From Butyrivibrio sp. (lineage in GTDB: Bacteria > Bacillota > Clostridia > Lachnospirales > Lachnospiraceae), in NCBI RefSeq assembly GCF_017635265.1, contig NZ_JAGBLU010000004.1:1-64000 (forward strand): 64,000 nucleotides of DNA. The letters run 5' to 3'. Shown here in pieces: positions 48,051-56,900 of the stretch. Under the pieces are notes generated by a model. It searched no databases. It was not told where the DNA came from and saw only the letters and a list, made by a program, of their open reading frames with translations. Position 1 is the stretch's first letter. The number at the start of each line of letters is the position of its first letter. The position numbers were made by a program, and so were the translations under genes.

Positions 48051-48053
48051 TAT
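48025..48053 (+). promoter_or_regulatory. recA promoter
   Basis: TTGACA (48025-48030), a 17-base spacer and TAGTAT (48048-48053), 42 bases before the recA start codon. A LexA-type box fills the spacer. Confidence 0.75.
48036..48047. promoter_or_regulatory. LexA (SOS) box 1 in the recA promoter
   Basis: CGAACATTTGTTT, close to the Firmicute SOS consensus CGAAC-n4-GTTCG, lies between -35 and -10, an ideal repressor position. Confidence 0.7.
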
Positions 48054-48064
48054 GAAAATATGCA

Positions 48065-48076
48065 GAACGGATGTTC
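48065..48076. promoter_or_regulatory. LexA (SOS) box 2 in the recA leader
   Basis: GAACGGATGTTC, a perfect GAAC-n4-GTTC palindrome (extended to AGAAC...GTTCT), lies just downstream of the predicted transcription start and before the ribosome site AAGGAG. Confidence 0.75.
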
Positions 48077-48094
48077 TAAAAGAAGGAGATTGGT

Positions 48095-49213
48095 ATGGAA
48101 AGAGAAGATAAACAAAAAGCATTAGAGGCAGCTCTTGGACAGATTGAAAAACAGTTCGGTAAAGGCGCTGTTATGAAGCTTGGCGACTCATCAGATACTA
48201 TGAATATAGAAACTATTCCTACAGGCTCACTCAGCCTTGATATAGCACTTGGTCTTGGTGGTATTCCCAAGGGGAGAATTATTGAGATATATGGACCTGA
48301 ATCCAGTGGTAAGACAACTGTTACTCTTCATATGATAGCTGAAGTTCAAAAACGTGGTGGTATTGCAGGATTTATTGACGCCGAGCATGCGCTTGACCCT
48401 GTTTATGCCAAAAACATCGGAGTTGATGTTGACAATTTGTATATTTCACAGCCGGATAGTGGTGAGCAGGCTCTTGAGATTACAGAGACTATGGTTCGCT
48501 CCGGAGCTATTGATATAGTAGTTGTTGACTCTGTTGCAGCGCTTGTTCCAAAGGCTGAAATTGATGGAGATATGGGCGATTCACATGTAGGTCTTCAGGC
48601 AAGGCTTATGTCACAGGCTCTTCGTAAGCTTACAGCTGTTATCAGTAAATCTAATTGCACAGTTGTATTTATTAACCAGCTCAGAGAGAAGGTTGGAGTT
48701 ATGTTTGGCAATCCTGAGACTACAACAGGTGGACGTGCACTTAAGTTCTATTCATCGGTTCGTATGGATGTTCGCCGTATTGAAGCTATTAAGCAGAATG
48801 GTGAGAATATTGGTAACAGAACAAGAGTAAAGGTTGTAAAGAATAAAATCGCACCTCCATTCAAGGAGGCTGAATTTGATATTATGTTTGGTAAGGGAAT
48901 ATCTATAACAGGTGATATCCTTGACCTTGCTGCGGGAGTTGATATTGTCAATAAGAGTGGCGCATGGTATCAGTACGAGGGTGAGAAGATTGGACAGGGA
49001 CGTGAGAATGCAAAGCTTTATCTTGAGAATAATCAACTTATCAGAGATGAGATTGAAGCAAAGGTAAGAGCTCATTATGGTCTTCCTGTAGATGGCTCTT
49101 CAGTAGCTGTAGCTGCTACAACGGCTGATAAAGCTTCAAGTAGTGCTGATTCTGCTTCATCTGATGATGATGGAGTTAAGACTTCTGCCAAGAAAAGCAA
49201 AGCGTCTAAGTAA
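48095..49213 (+). CDS. recA: recombinase RecA
   Basis: The strand-exchange and SOS coprotease protein, 372 residues. Walker [10 protein letters not shown] (67-75), Walker [16 protein letters not shown]-binding loops ([19 protein letters not shown] region and [10 protein letters not shown]) and the C-terminal domain are normal. The end carries a Ser/Lys/Asp-rich tail of about 35 residues ([12 protein letters not shown]). AAGGAG is the ribosome site. Two LexA boxes upstream indicate DNA-damage induction. recX follows after 286 bases. Confidence 0.98.
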   Translation: MEREDKQKALEAALGQIEKQFGKGAVMKLGDSSDTMNIETIPTGSLSLDIALGLGGIPKGRIIEIYGPESSGKTTVTLHMIAEVQKRGGIAGFIDAEHALDPVYAKNIGVDVDNLYISQPDSGEQALEITETMVRSGAIDIVVVDSVAALVPKAEIDGDMGDSHVGLQARLMSQALRKLTAVISKSNCTVVFINQLREKVGVMFGNPETTTGGRALKFYSSVRMDVRRIEAIKQNGENIGNRTRVKVVKNKIAPPFKEAEFDIMFGKGISITGDILDLAAGVDIVNKSGAWYQYEGEKIGQGRENAKLYLENNQLIRDEIEAKVRAHYGLPVDGSSVAVAATTADKASSSADSASSDDDGVKTSAKKSKASK

Positions 49214-49314
49214 TTAGAGGTTACTTTATCAAATATTTGAAAGCTGATGCTTTAATATTACTTATGTTCGTTTATTTGGCATCATTCTTTAGATTCTTTA
49301 TGTTAAACTCATTT

Positions 49315-49338
49315 ATCGGTGGCCGGACGGCCACCGAT
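49315..49338 (+). terminator. hairpin terminator after recA
   Basis: Perfect 11-base arms ATCGGTGGCCG (49315-49325) and CGGCCACCGAT (49328-49338) with a GA loop, then only a weak T-run (TTTCT). The tight loop may cost the outer pairs nearest it. The rest of 49214-49499 shows nothing else. Confidence 0.65.
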
Positions 49339-49499
49339 TTCTACGTAAATTCAACGTACTTTATTGATATCGATAAACTAATGTGCATTCTTGTTTTTTA
49401 GGCCTTAAGGATGGCGTCAGTACCGGAAATAGTTGGGCAAAAAGCTAAACATCAATTATCAATTTAAATTGCATTAACTGATTTAATGAGGATAAATAA

Positions 49500-50120
49500 G
49501 TGATAATTTCAGACATAATTGAATTTGATAAAAAAAGAAGTAAAGTTTACATCGATGGTGAGTTTGCTTTCCTTCTCTATAAGGGCGAGCTAAGAGATTA
49601 CAGTATCAAGATTAACAATGAATTATCAGAAAACTCATACGAAACAATAACAAAAGAGCTTCTTCCAAAAAGAGCTACCAAAAGAGCAATGAATCTTCTT
49701 CAAAAGAAAGACTACACTGAAAAGCAGCTGCGTGATAAGCTGTCGGAAGGACTTTATTCTGATGAAGCCATGGATGCGGCAATAGATTATGTTAAATCCT
49801 ACAGATATTTGGATGATCGCAGGTTTGCAAGGGATTATGTCGTATATCATATTGAAGCCAGAAGTAAAAACAGAGTAGTCAATGATCTGGTCTCTAAAGG
49901 AATTTCTAAACAGACCATTATTGATACATTTGAAGAGTTGGAAAATGAGGGGCTATTTGGAGATATTTCTGAAAATCAACTAAATCAGATCACTGATTTA
50001 CTGAATAAAAAACATTACCGCTCTGATATGGAATACAAAGATAAGCAGAAAATTATGGCTTTTTTGTTGCGCAAAGGTTACGATATGGATTTGATAAAAA
50101 AAGCCATGGAAAATACTTAA
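49500..50120 (+). CDS. recX: RecA regulatory protein RecX
   Basis: A 206-residue helical protein that modulates RecA filaments. Typical repeats are RAMNLLQKKDYTEKQLRDKL, AIDYVKSYRYLDDRRFARDYV and a third C-terminal three-helix unit ending MAFLLRKGYDMDLIKKAM. The N-terminal beta part (YIDGEFAFLLYKGEL) is also typical of Firmicute RecX. It starts at GTG with GAGGAT upstream. Its place after recA supports the assignment. Confidence 0.92.
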   Translation: MIISDIIEFDKKRSKVYIDGEFAFLLYKGELRDYSIKINNELSENSYETITKELLPKRATKRAMNLLQKKDYTEKQLRDKLSEGLYSDEAMDAAIDYVKSYRYLDDRRFARDYVVYHIEARSKNRVVNDLVSKGISKQTIIDTFEELENEGLFGDISENQLNQITDLLNKKHYRSDMEYKDKQKIMAFLLRKGYDMDLIKKAMENT

Positions 50121-50238
50121 ACAAATTTCTTTTATTACTTTATTATTTTACTTTTACTTTAAGATATAATTCATACTTTGGCTTGACATACTTTCACTTT
50201 TGATTTTTAATTTTCTTTTTTGAAGAGGCCTACGCTTC

Positions 50239-50267
50239 TTGACACTGTCATTTATAAAAGGTAAAAT
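50239..50267 (+). promoter_or_regulatory. promoter of rny
   Basis: Perfect TTGACA (50239-50244), 17-base spacer and TAAAAT (50262-50267), about 95 bases before the start codon. Confidence 0.7.
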
Positions 50268-50361
50268 TTAAGTGTTGTAAAATTGTATCTGAGTGGGCTT
50301 TTTTGGGGTTCACTATACAAAATATTGTACAATGAAAATTGAATAAGGAGGTGCTCCTGTA

Positions 50362-51906
50362 ATGACCACTGTTATTATTGCAGTAGTAGCAGCTCTTGTC
50401 GCTTTTGTTGCAGCATGGTTCATATCCACCGGTTATCAGAAAAAAGTAACTGAGGGTAAAATCGGAAGTGCAGAGGAAAGGGCAAGAAAGATTATTGACG
50501 AAGCACTCAAAACTGCCGAAGAAACGAAGCGTGAGAAACTTCTTGAAGTAAAGGAAGAGGCACTGAAAACACGTAATGATCTCGAAAAGGAAGTTAAGGA
50601 TCGTCGCAATGAGGTTCAGCGTACTGAAAGAAGAATTCAGCAGAAAGAGGAAAACGTCGAAAAAAGATCTGAAGCGATTGAAAGAAAAGAGCAGAGCTTA
50701 AATGCCCGTGAAGAGGCACTTAGCAAGAAGAGTGAAGAGGTTGCAAAGCTAAATGAACAGAGGATACAGGAACTTGAAAAAATCTCTGGCTTAACCTCCG
50801 AGCAAGCAAAAGAGTATCTTTTAAAGATTGTTGAAGATGATGTAAAACATGAATCAGCTGTCATGATTAAAAACATGGAAGCTGAGGCTAAGGAAGAAGC
50901 GGATAAGAGGGCGAAGGAGATAGTTGTTAACGCAATTCAGCGTTGTTCAGCTGACCATGTTTCTGAAACTACAATTTCTGTAGTACAGCTTCCTAACGAT
51001 GAGATGAAAGGTAGAATCATCGGTAGAGAAGGAAGAAACATTAGAACTCTTGAAACAATGACCGGTGTAGATCTTATTATTGATGATACACCGGAAGCTG
51101 TAGTTATTTCCGGATTTGATCCTATACGTAGAGAAGTCGCTCGTATAGCACTTGAGAAACTTATCGTTGATGGAAGAATTCACCCGGCTAGAATCGAGGA
51201 AATGGTCGAAAAGGCACAGAAGGAAGTTGCTGCCAAGATCAAAGAAGAAGGTGAAAATGCTGCAATTGAAGCGGGCGTTCATGGACTTCATCCGGAAGTT
51301 ATAAAGATTCTTGGACGAATGAAATTCAGAACAAGCTACGGACAGAATTGCCTTAAGCACTCTGTCGAAGTGGCACAGCTCTGCGGACTTTTAGCATCAG
51401 AACTTGGACTTGATGTTCGTGTTGCTAAGAGAGCAGGTCTTTTACATGATATTGGTAAGGCTGTAGATCATGAGCTTGAAGGCTCACACATTCAGCTTGG
51501 TGTAGATATCTGTAAAAAGTATAAGGAATCTCAAATCGTTATTAATGCGGTTGAGGCTCATCATGGTGATGTAGAACCACAGTCACTCATAGCAGTCCTT
51601 GTTCAGGCAGCTGATACGATTTCATCAGCAAGGCCCGGCGCTAGAAGAGAGACTCTTGAAACTTACACATCCAGATTAAAAGAACTCGAGGACATTACCA
51701 ATAGCTTTAAGGGTGTTGATCACTCATTTGCTATTCAGGCTGGTAGAGAAGTCAGAGTAATGGTAGTTCCTGAGCAGGTTTCAGATGCCGATATGGTACT
51801 TATGGCTCGTGATATTGCAAAGAAGATTGAGGATGAAATGGAATATCCGGGTCAGATTAAGGTCAATATCATAAGAGAGAGTAGAGCAACTGAATACGCA
51901 AAATAA
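50362..51906 (+). CDS. rny: ribonuclease Y
   Basis: A membrane-anchored endoribonuclease that starts mRNA decay in Firmicutes. The 514-residue order is an N-terminal membrane helix (about 3-22), a long coiled coil (25-190), a KH RNA-binding domain ([19 protein letters not shown]) and an HD domain with the metal-binding [13 protein letters not shown] and [10 protein letters not shown]. All key residues are present. TAAGGAGG is a near-perfect ribosome site, and a clean terminator follows. Confidence 0.96.
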   Translation: MTTVIIAVVAALVAFVAAWFISTGYQKKVTEGKIGSAEERARKIIDEALKTAEETKREKLLEVKEEALKTRNDLEKEVKDRRNEVQRTERRIQQKEENVEKRSEAIERKEQSLNAREEALSKKSEEVAKLNEQRIQELEKISGLTSEQAKEYLLKIVEDDVKHESAVMIKNMEAEAKEEADKRAKEIVVNAIQRCSADHVSETTISVVQLPNDEMKGRIIGREGRNIRTLETMTGVDLIIDDTPEAVVISGFDPIRREVARIALEKLIVDGRIHPARIEEMVEKAQKEVAAKIKEEGENAAIEAGVHGLHPEVIKILGRMKFRTSYGQNCLKHSVEVAQLCGLLASELGLDVRVAKRAGLLHDIGKAVDHELEGSHIQLGVDICKKYKESQIVINAVEAHHGDVEPQSLIAVLVQAADTISSARPGARRETLETYTSRLKELEDITNSFKGVDHSFAIQAGREVRVMVVPEQVSDADMVLMARDIAKKIEDEMEYPGQIKVNIIRESRATEYAK

Positions 51907-51910
51907 TTTT

Positions 51911-51944
51911 AAGAAGCTGTCCGATGAGGACAGCTTCTTTTTGC
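51911..51944 (+). terminator. intrinsic terminator after rny
   Basis: Perfect 12-base arms AAGAAGCTGTCC (51911-51922) and GGACAGCTTCTT (51928-51939), loop GATGA, then TTTTTG. Confidence 0.9.
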
Positions 51945-52006
51945 GTGTAAAGCAGAGCCATGTGGCATTAGCGACATTTTTTCTCAATAGAACAATGCAA
52001 TTTATC

Positions 52007-52057
52007 TTGAATGAGCTGTAAGCCTATGCTAACATAATGATGTTAGCGATGTCTAAC
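52007..52057 (+). promoter_or_regulatory. flavodoxin promoter with overlapping palindromes
   Basis: TTGAAT (52007-52012), 17-base spacer and TAACAT (52030-52035). A perfect palindrome GCTAACAT-AATG-ATGTTAGC (52028-52047) covers the -10 box. A second inverted pair GTTAG/CTAAC (52042-52057) continues it. The half-sites resemble those bound by DtxR/IdeR-type iron regulators, and such a regulator is encoded 1.2 kb downstream. Confidence 0.55.
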
Positions 52058-52105
52058 ACATCTAAAACGTTTCCTAATATAATATAAATAATCGGAGGAA
52101 TTAAT

Positions 52106-52531
52106 ATGAGCAAAGTTAAAGTTGTTTACTGGTCAGGAAGTGGTAATACAGAGGCTATGGCAAATGCTGTTGCTGACGGAATCAGACAGGCAGGTTCAGA
52201 AGCTGAAGTGGTTACATTTGATTCTATCAACCCATCAGATCTGTCTTCAGATACTTCAATCGCACTTGGATGCCCTGCAATGGGAGCTGAAGTTTTGGAG
52301 GAGTCTGTTGTTGAACCTTTCATTTCAACTTTCGAAAATCAGTGTGCAGGCAAAAAACTTGGTCTTTTCGGCTCTTACGGATGGGGAGATGGACAGTGGA
52401 TGCGTGACTGGGTTGACAGAATGACAGCTGCAGGTGCAACAGTAGTTGGAAATGAAGGTGTAATTGCAAACAATGCTCCTGATGATGCGGCAGTTGAAGC
52501 ATGCAGAAATCTGGGATTGGCTCTTGCCTGA
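52106..52531 (+). CDS. flavodoxin
   Basis: A 141-residue FMN electron carrier that can replace ferredoxin under iron shortage. The phosphate-binding loop YWSGSGNTEAMANAV (8-22), the FMN-stacking region around LGCPAMGAEVLEE and LFGSYGWGDGQW, and the overall length fit short-chain clostridial flavodoxins. It has a strong ribosome site (CGGAGGAA). The promoter palindrome and iron-type neighbours suggest metal regulation. Confidence 0.95.
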   Translation: MSKVKVVYWSGSGNTEAMANAVADGIRQAGSEAEVVTFDSINPSDLSSDTSIALGCPAMGAEVLEESVVEPFISTFENQCAGKKLGLFGSYGWGDGQWMRDWVDRMTAAGATVVGNEGVIANNAPDDAAVEACRNLGLALA

Positions 52532-52607
52532 TAAATGAGTTCTGAGGTAGAACTGCTTTAGAAAAACAACAATTTTAGAGGAGAAGAGTAAAAGAGTATA
52601 AACGGGG

Positions 52608-53153
52608 ATGAGTACAGAATTAGCAAATAAAATCGATAGAAACAATGTCAGACATATGATGGTGCTAAGTTGTGCACCTCTTTTGGCAGGGCTTAAGATA
52701 GCATCTTTATTTGTTACGAGAGCGATTAATTATGAGGAAGTTTTAAGCGTGCTTAAGGGTACAGAAGTTGAAATATTAACTCTATCAAGTAATAATGGGA
52801 TGCTTACTCTTTTGCTCTATAACCGTGAAGAATTATCCAAGTACCTTAGCAGGAATATGAATGCATCTTTTTTACGAAAACTTGAATATAAAAGCTGCGA
52901 TGTGGATGTTGTGCTTAATGAATTTGCTTATAGATATAGTTTGTATTTAAAAGATCGCATGGATTTTCCTCATGAGATGGGTATTATACTTGGGTACCCA
53001 CTTGAAGATGTTAACGGGTTTATGTGTAATCAGGGAAAAAACTATTTAATTAGCGGATATTGGAAAGTATATAACAGACCTGCCATTGCAAAGAGGATAT
53101 TTAAAGAGTACGATGAAGCGACTGAGCGTATGATTAAAGAATTGGTGGAATAA
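52608..53153 (+). CDS. DUF3793 family protein
   Basis: The 181-residue protein shows the DUF3793 pattern: CAPLLAGLKIASLFV near the start, a central LTLLLYNREELSKYL, and FPHEMGIILGYPLEDVNGFM. Function is unknown. Members often sit beside flavodoxin genes in Clostridia, which suggests an iron- or heme-linked role, but this is inference from context. The start codon follows directly after ACGGGG, a tight spacing, so an internal start at one of the ATGs around residue 17 cannot be ruled out. Confidence 0.8.
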   Translation: MSTELANKIDRNNVRHMMVLSCAPLLAGLKIASLFVTRAINYEEVLSVLKGTEVEILTLSSNNGMLTLLLYNREELSKYLSRNMNASFLRKLEYKSCDVDVVLNEFAYRYSLYLKDRMDFPHEMGIILGYPLEDVNGFMCNQGKNYLISGYWKVYNRPAIAKRIFKEYDEATERMIKELVE

Positions 53154-53267
53154 GAGGATATAGTACTTGATTAAATTGATTGTGTGCAATATAATATCAT
53201 TGAGATTGCTAATTAAAAGAAAAATCTGTACATTATATGTTAAGAGAATGTGGAGAGGGGTTTTAAA

Positions 53268-53636
53268 ATGCACGAATCAGGCGAAGACTATATCGAGACA
53301 ATTTACCTATTAAAAAAGAAAAAGGGCATGGTACGTTCTATCGATGTTGCTAATGAACTTGGCTTTTCAAGACCAAGCGTATCAAGAGCTGTAGGAATTC
53401 TAAAAGACAATGGACTGATTGTTGTTGAGAGTGACGGAGAAATTGTTCTTACGGATGAAGGCCTAAAAACTGCAAAAAAAGTATATGAAAAGCATACCAA
53501 TCTTACAAAATTTCTTATGGTCACAGCGGGAGTCAATGAAGAAATTGCAGAGACTGATGCTTGCAGAATCGAGCACATCATTAGTCCGGAGACTTTTAAA
53601 GGAATAAAAAGGTTCTTGAAAGAAAATGCTAAATAA
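53268..53636 (+). CDS. DtxR/MntR-family metal-dependent repressor
   Basis: A 122-residue metalloregulator without the SH3-like third domain. The winged helix is IDVANELGFSRPSVSRAVGILKDNGL (shortened: ANELGFSxPSVSRAV, about 29-43). The metal-site positions align by number with B. subtilis MntR: Asp7, Glu10, His76, Glu102 and His103. Position 99, Glu in MntR, is Cys here (ACRIEH), as in DtxR/IdeR. The mix makes the metal, Mn or Fe, uncertain. The ATG at 53268 follows GGAGAGGGG; an in-frame GTG at 53250 overlaps that site. Confidence 0.9.
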   Translation: MHESGEDYIETIYLLKKKKGMVRSIDVANELGFSRPSVSRAVGILKDNGLIVVESDGEIVLTDEGLKTAKKVYEKHTNLTKFLMVTAGVNEEIAETDACRIEHIISPETFKGIKRFLKENAK

Positions 53637-53760
53637 TTATAAACACCGATGTATTGTCTTGTTTGTAGTTAAGCGGTGTAAGTCAGAACACCGGGGAAAT
53701 CACATTGTACATTTTTGGTGTAACTTGTGATTATAATAAAATTTAATAATGATATGTAGA

Positions 53761-53805
53761 AGACAGCACGAGTGCAATGTTATTGCATTTGTGCTGTCTT
53801 TTTGT
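53761..53805 (+). terminator. intrinsic terminator downstream of the DtxR gene
   Basis: Outer arms AGACAGCAC (53761-53769) and GTGCTGTCT (53791-53799) plus inner TGCAAT/ATTGCA, then TTTTTG. The rest of the 320-base gap (53637-53956) is AT-rich, with a small CGGTGT/ACACCG hairpin at 53674-53693 and no gene. Confidence 0.8.
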
Positions 53806-53956
53806 GTGAACGTTTTGAGTTTAAAATGTGTCCTTTTTATGAAAATTTAATATTTTTCTACAAAATCATGACTGATTATGATGATTTTTATGATTGATAT
53901 TTTTTTATTATAAAAAAGGATTTTTTTATGAGATTTTATGAGAGGGAGGCAGTAAT

Positions 53957-56900
53957 ATGCACAAGCGGCTAAAGAGATTTATTACATTTATGCTGGCGCT
54001 TACGCTGATCTGTACAAATTTTGGCAGTGATTTTGCAAGTGCCAGAGCATATGCAGTTACTGACGAGGATGAACTTGAAGTTACGGTTGACTCATCTGAA
54101 ATCAGTGACATTTTCGAGGATATTCCTGATGTTGAAACGTCAGAGGAGTCTGAAGAAAACGAGGAGGAGATAGTAGTCAGCAGTGAGGGAGAAGTTGACT
54201 ATTCTTCAGCAGAAGCGGCTGTAGTAGATGCTACTCTTGTTGAGGAAAAAAGTGAGGGTTTAGAGAATAATATAGAAGAGTCTGTTAAGGAAAGCTCAGC
54301 TGAGGGAGAAGCAGTTGCAGCGATTTCTGGCAGCACAGAGGAAGGCAATGCAGCTTCTCTTGCATCATCAGATGCGGCTGCACTTGCAAGTTCTGAGGAT
54401 GCAGCTACACTTGCGTCATCAGATGCAGCAGCGCTTTCAAGCTCCGAGGATGCAGCTACACTTGCGTCATCAGATGCAGCAGCACTTGCAAGTTCGGACG
54501 CGGCAGCTTTGGCATCATCAGATGCGGCAGCGCTTGCAAGTTCTGAGGAAGAAGAACCAATAGAGTTTAGTCCGGATCCTGTAGTTTTAAATGGGGTAAA
54601 GATTACTCTTTACGCTATGCCAGGAGTTCTTCCTAATGACGCAGAGCTTCAGGTTTCAGAAATTGAAAGTAATCTTGAAGATAAGATCACGGAAGCTATT
54701 GATGAAGATACAGGTGCAGACGTTGAGGTAGTAAAGACAATCTCTTACGATATCAAGATTTATTCAGAGAGCGAGGGGGATTTCGTTCAGCCTGAAGATG
54801 GAACTGTAAGAGTTACTTTTGAAGAAATTGACGAGGCTTCCGACGAGGAAATAGCACTTGCTGTTTACCATGTTGAAGAGTCAGGTGATGAAGTTGAAAA
54901 CGTTGATGAGGTAAAAAAGGGAGAGGAAAATTCAACTGAGACAGAAATAGGCTTTGATGCAAAGCATTTCTCAATTTATACAATTGCTTTTCTAAAAGAA
55001 GAAATCGAAGGAAAAGCAGCCAAATTTCAAATTGTCCCTATAGATGAAAACGGAAAGGAAATCAATATCTCTAATTATGGTGAAACTATAGTAACTATTG
55101 ACTCGGATGTTGTTTCTTCTGCTGAGGATTTGGCTTTAAATCTTCCTGGGTATGAATATATCAGTGCTTATTATGAAAAGGATATTGACGGAGCAAAACG
55201 AAAAGCGGATGTAACTGGTATAGAAGTTGATACTACTGATCAGAAATTGTTTATTAGCTATGAATATTCTGGCACTAGTTATACGGATCAGTTTGATTGG
55301 GTTAAAAAGAAAAAAAATGAAGGTAGTAACATACCAAAAATCAAATATATATATAAGAATTCTGATGACATATCTGCAGATTCTGAACTTATATATTTCT
55401 TTGTATTGATAGATGGCAATGAACCTCCGTTAACATCAGATGGTGATAGTCAGGGGAAATATTACCCTTCATATGGAAGTAACGGATATAAAGATGGAAA
55501 ACGTTATTATGGAGAGAGTGATATTAACAATAAGTGGGTTGGAAGAGCTAAGTCTTTACTGCTTGTAGATGATGAAGACAAAGATGGTGTTAAAGCCTCA
55601 TATCATAAAATGAATACTGAAAATATTTATGATCTGACAGGCGCAAAGGTAGAGAAGTATATCATTGAGAAACCAACAGACAAGATCAATGATTATTTTG
55701 CATCTGAGTATCCGGGGTATGGCTTTGGTGACAATGATAATGATTATAACTTAACAGAAGAAGATATAGTATGGTATGTATATAAGAATCAGATTGATGC
55801 ATTCCATATCGATGGATATATCAATTCTGCTGTTAGATATAACACAAACTTTGGTGCTACACCTGATACGTCAACAGATACAGTGAGATTTTTGACTAAC
55901 TATAATATCAAAGATTATGGTGATGTATTCAGCACATCAAGAGATGGATATACTTTTGTTGGATGGAGTACTGATCCTTATGATTATGAGTCAGATGGCA
56001 TAATAGATAACAATACATATTATTACGGAAATTACAGTCATGCTGTTGCGGTAAATGAAGTAATTACAGTTGGTAAAAAGGTAACTCTTTATGCTCAGTG
56101 GAAGAAGGATGGCGTTCTGGATACAAACATCGAAGTATGGGCCAAGGATGATGAGTGGTTCTATGATGGAACAGAACATACAAATAACGAAATCCTTAAG
56201 CAGACAAGCGATGATCCTAATTACGAAGTAACTGCTATTGTAACAAATGGAAAAGTAAAGAATGTTAGTGATACAAGTGCTCTTAACAATAAGATCACTA
56301 AGGTAACAATTAAGGATAAGACTAGTAACAAGGAATATACATTTACTGTTAATGGTAATAGTGAAGTAGTAACTATCAATGGCGAAAAGACAAAGGTAAC
56401 TGTTCATAACAGTACACTTACGATTAAGCCAAGAACTGTTACACTTACTTCAAAGAGTCTTTCAAAGAAATTTGATGGAACTTACCTTACTGCCGATGAG
56501 CGCTATGCAGCAGGTGAGAAGTATGCAAGAGATATTACTCCAACTGCCTTCAATAAAGAAAAAGGTGAAGGCTTTGTGGCAAATGAAGGTATAGTAGAAT
56601 CAGCTACTGAGTTTACAGGCAAGCTACTTGCTATAAAGAAAGTCGAAAAAGCTAATACTTTTAACTACACACTACAAGAAAAAACACTTGCAGAAAACTA
56701 TAAAATTGAGCGAGAATATGGAAATCTTGAAATAACTCCTCCTGATGAGAAGATTAAATTAAAGATCAAATTAAAGGCAAATGCTGATGGTACAGGCCGT
56801 GACACTTACGTAATATATGATGGCACTACACAGCAGGCTATCATGGAAGTTCATGTGACTGTTGAAGGTGAGGTTGATACAGAATCACTTCTTAAAAGAA

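Noticed and set aside
49315-49338. Perfect hairpin after recA considered as a regulatory operator
   Set aside because: It lies downstream of recA and upstream of a T-rich segment; a terminator is the simpler reading, though the T-run is weak.
54353-54555. Regularly spaced repeats considered as a CRISPR array
   Set aside because: Units are contiguous without unique spacers, keep the reading frame and encode Ala/Ser/Asp, so they are a coding tandem repeat.
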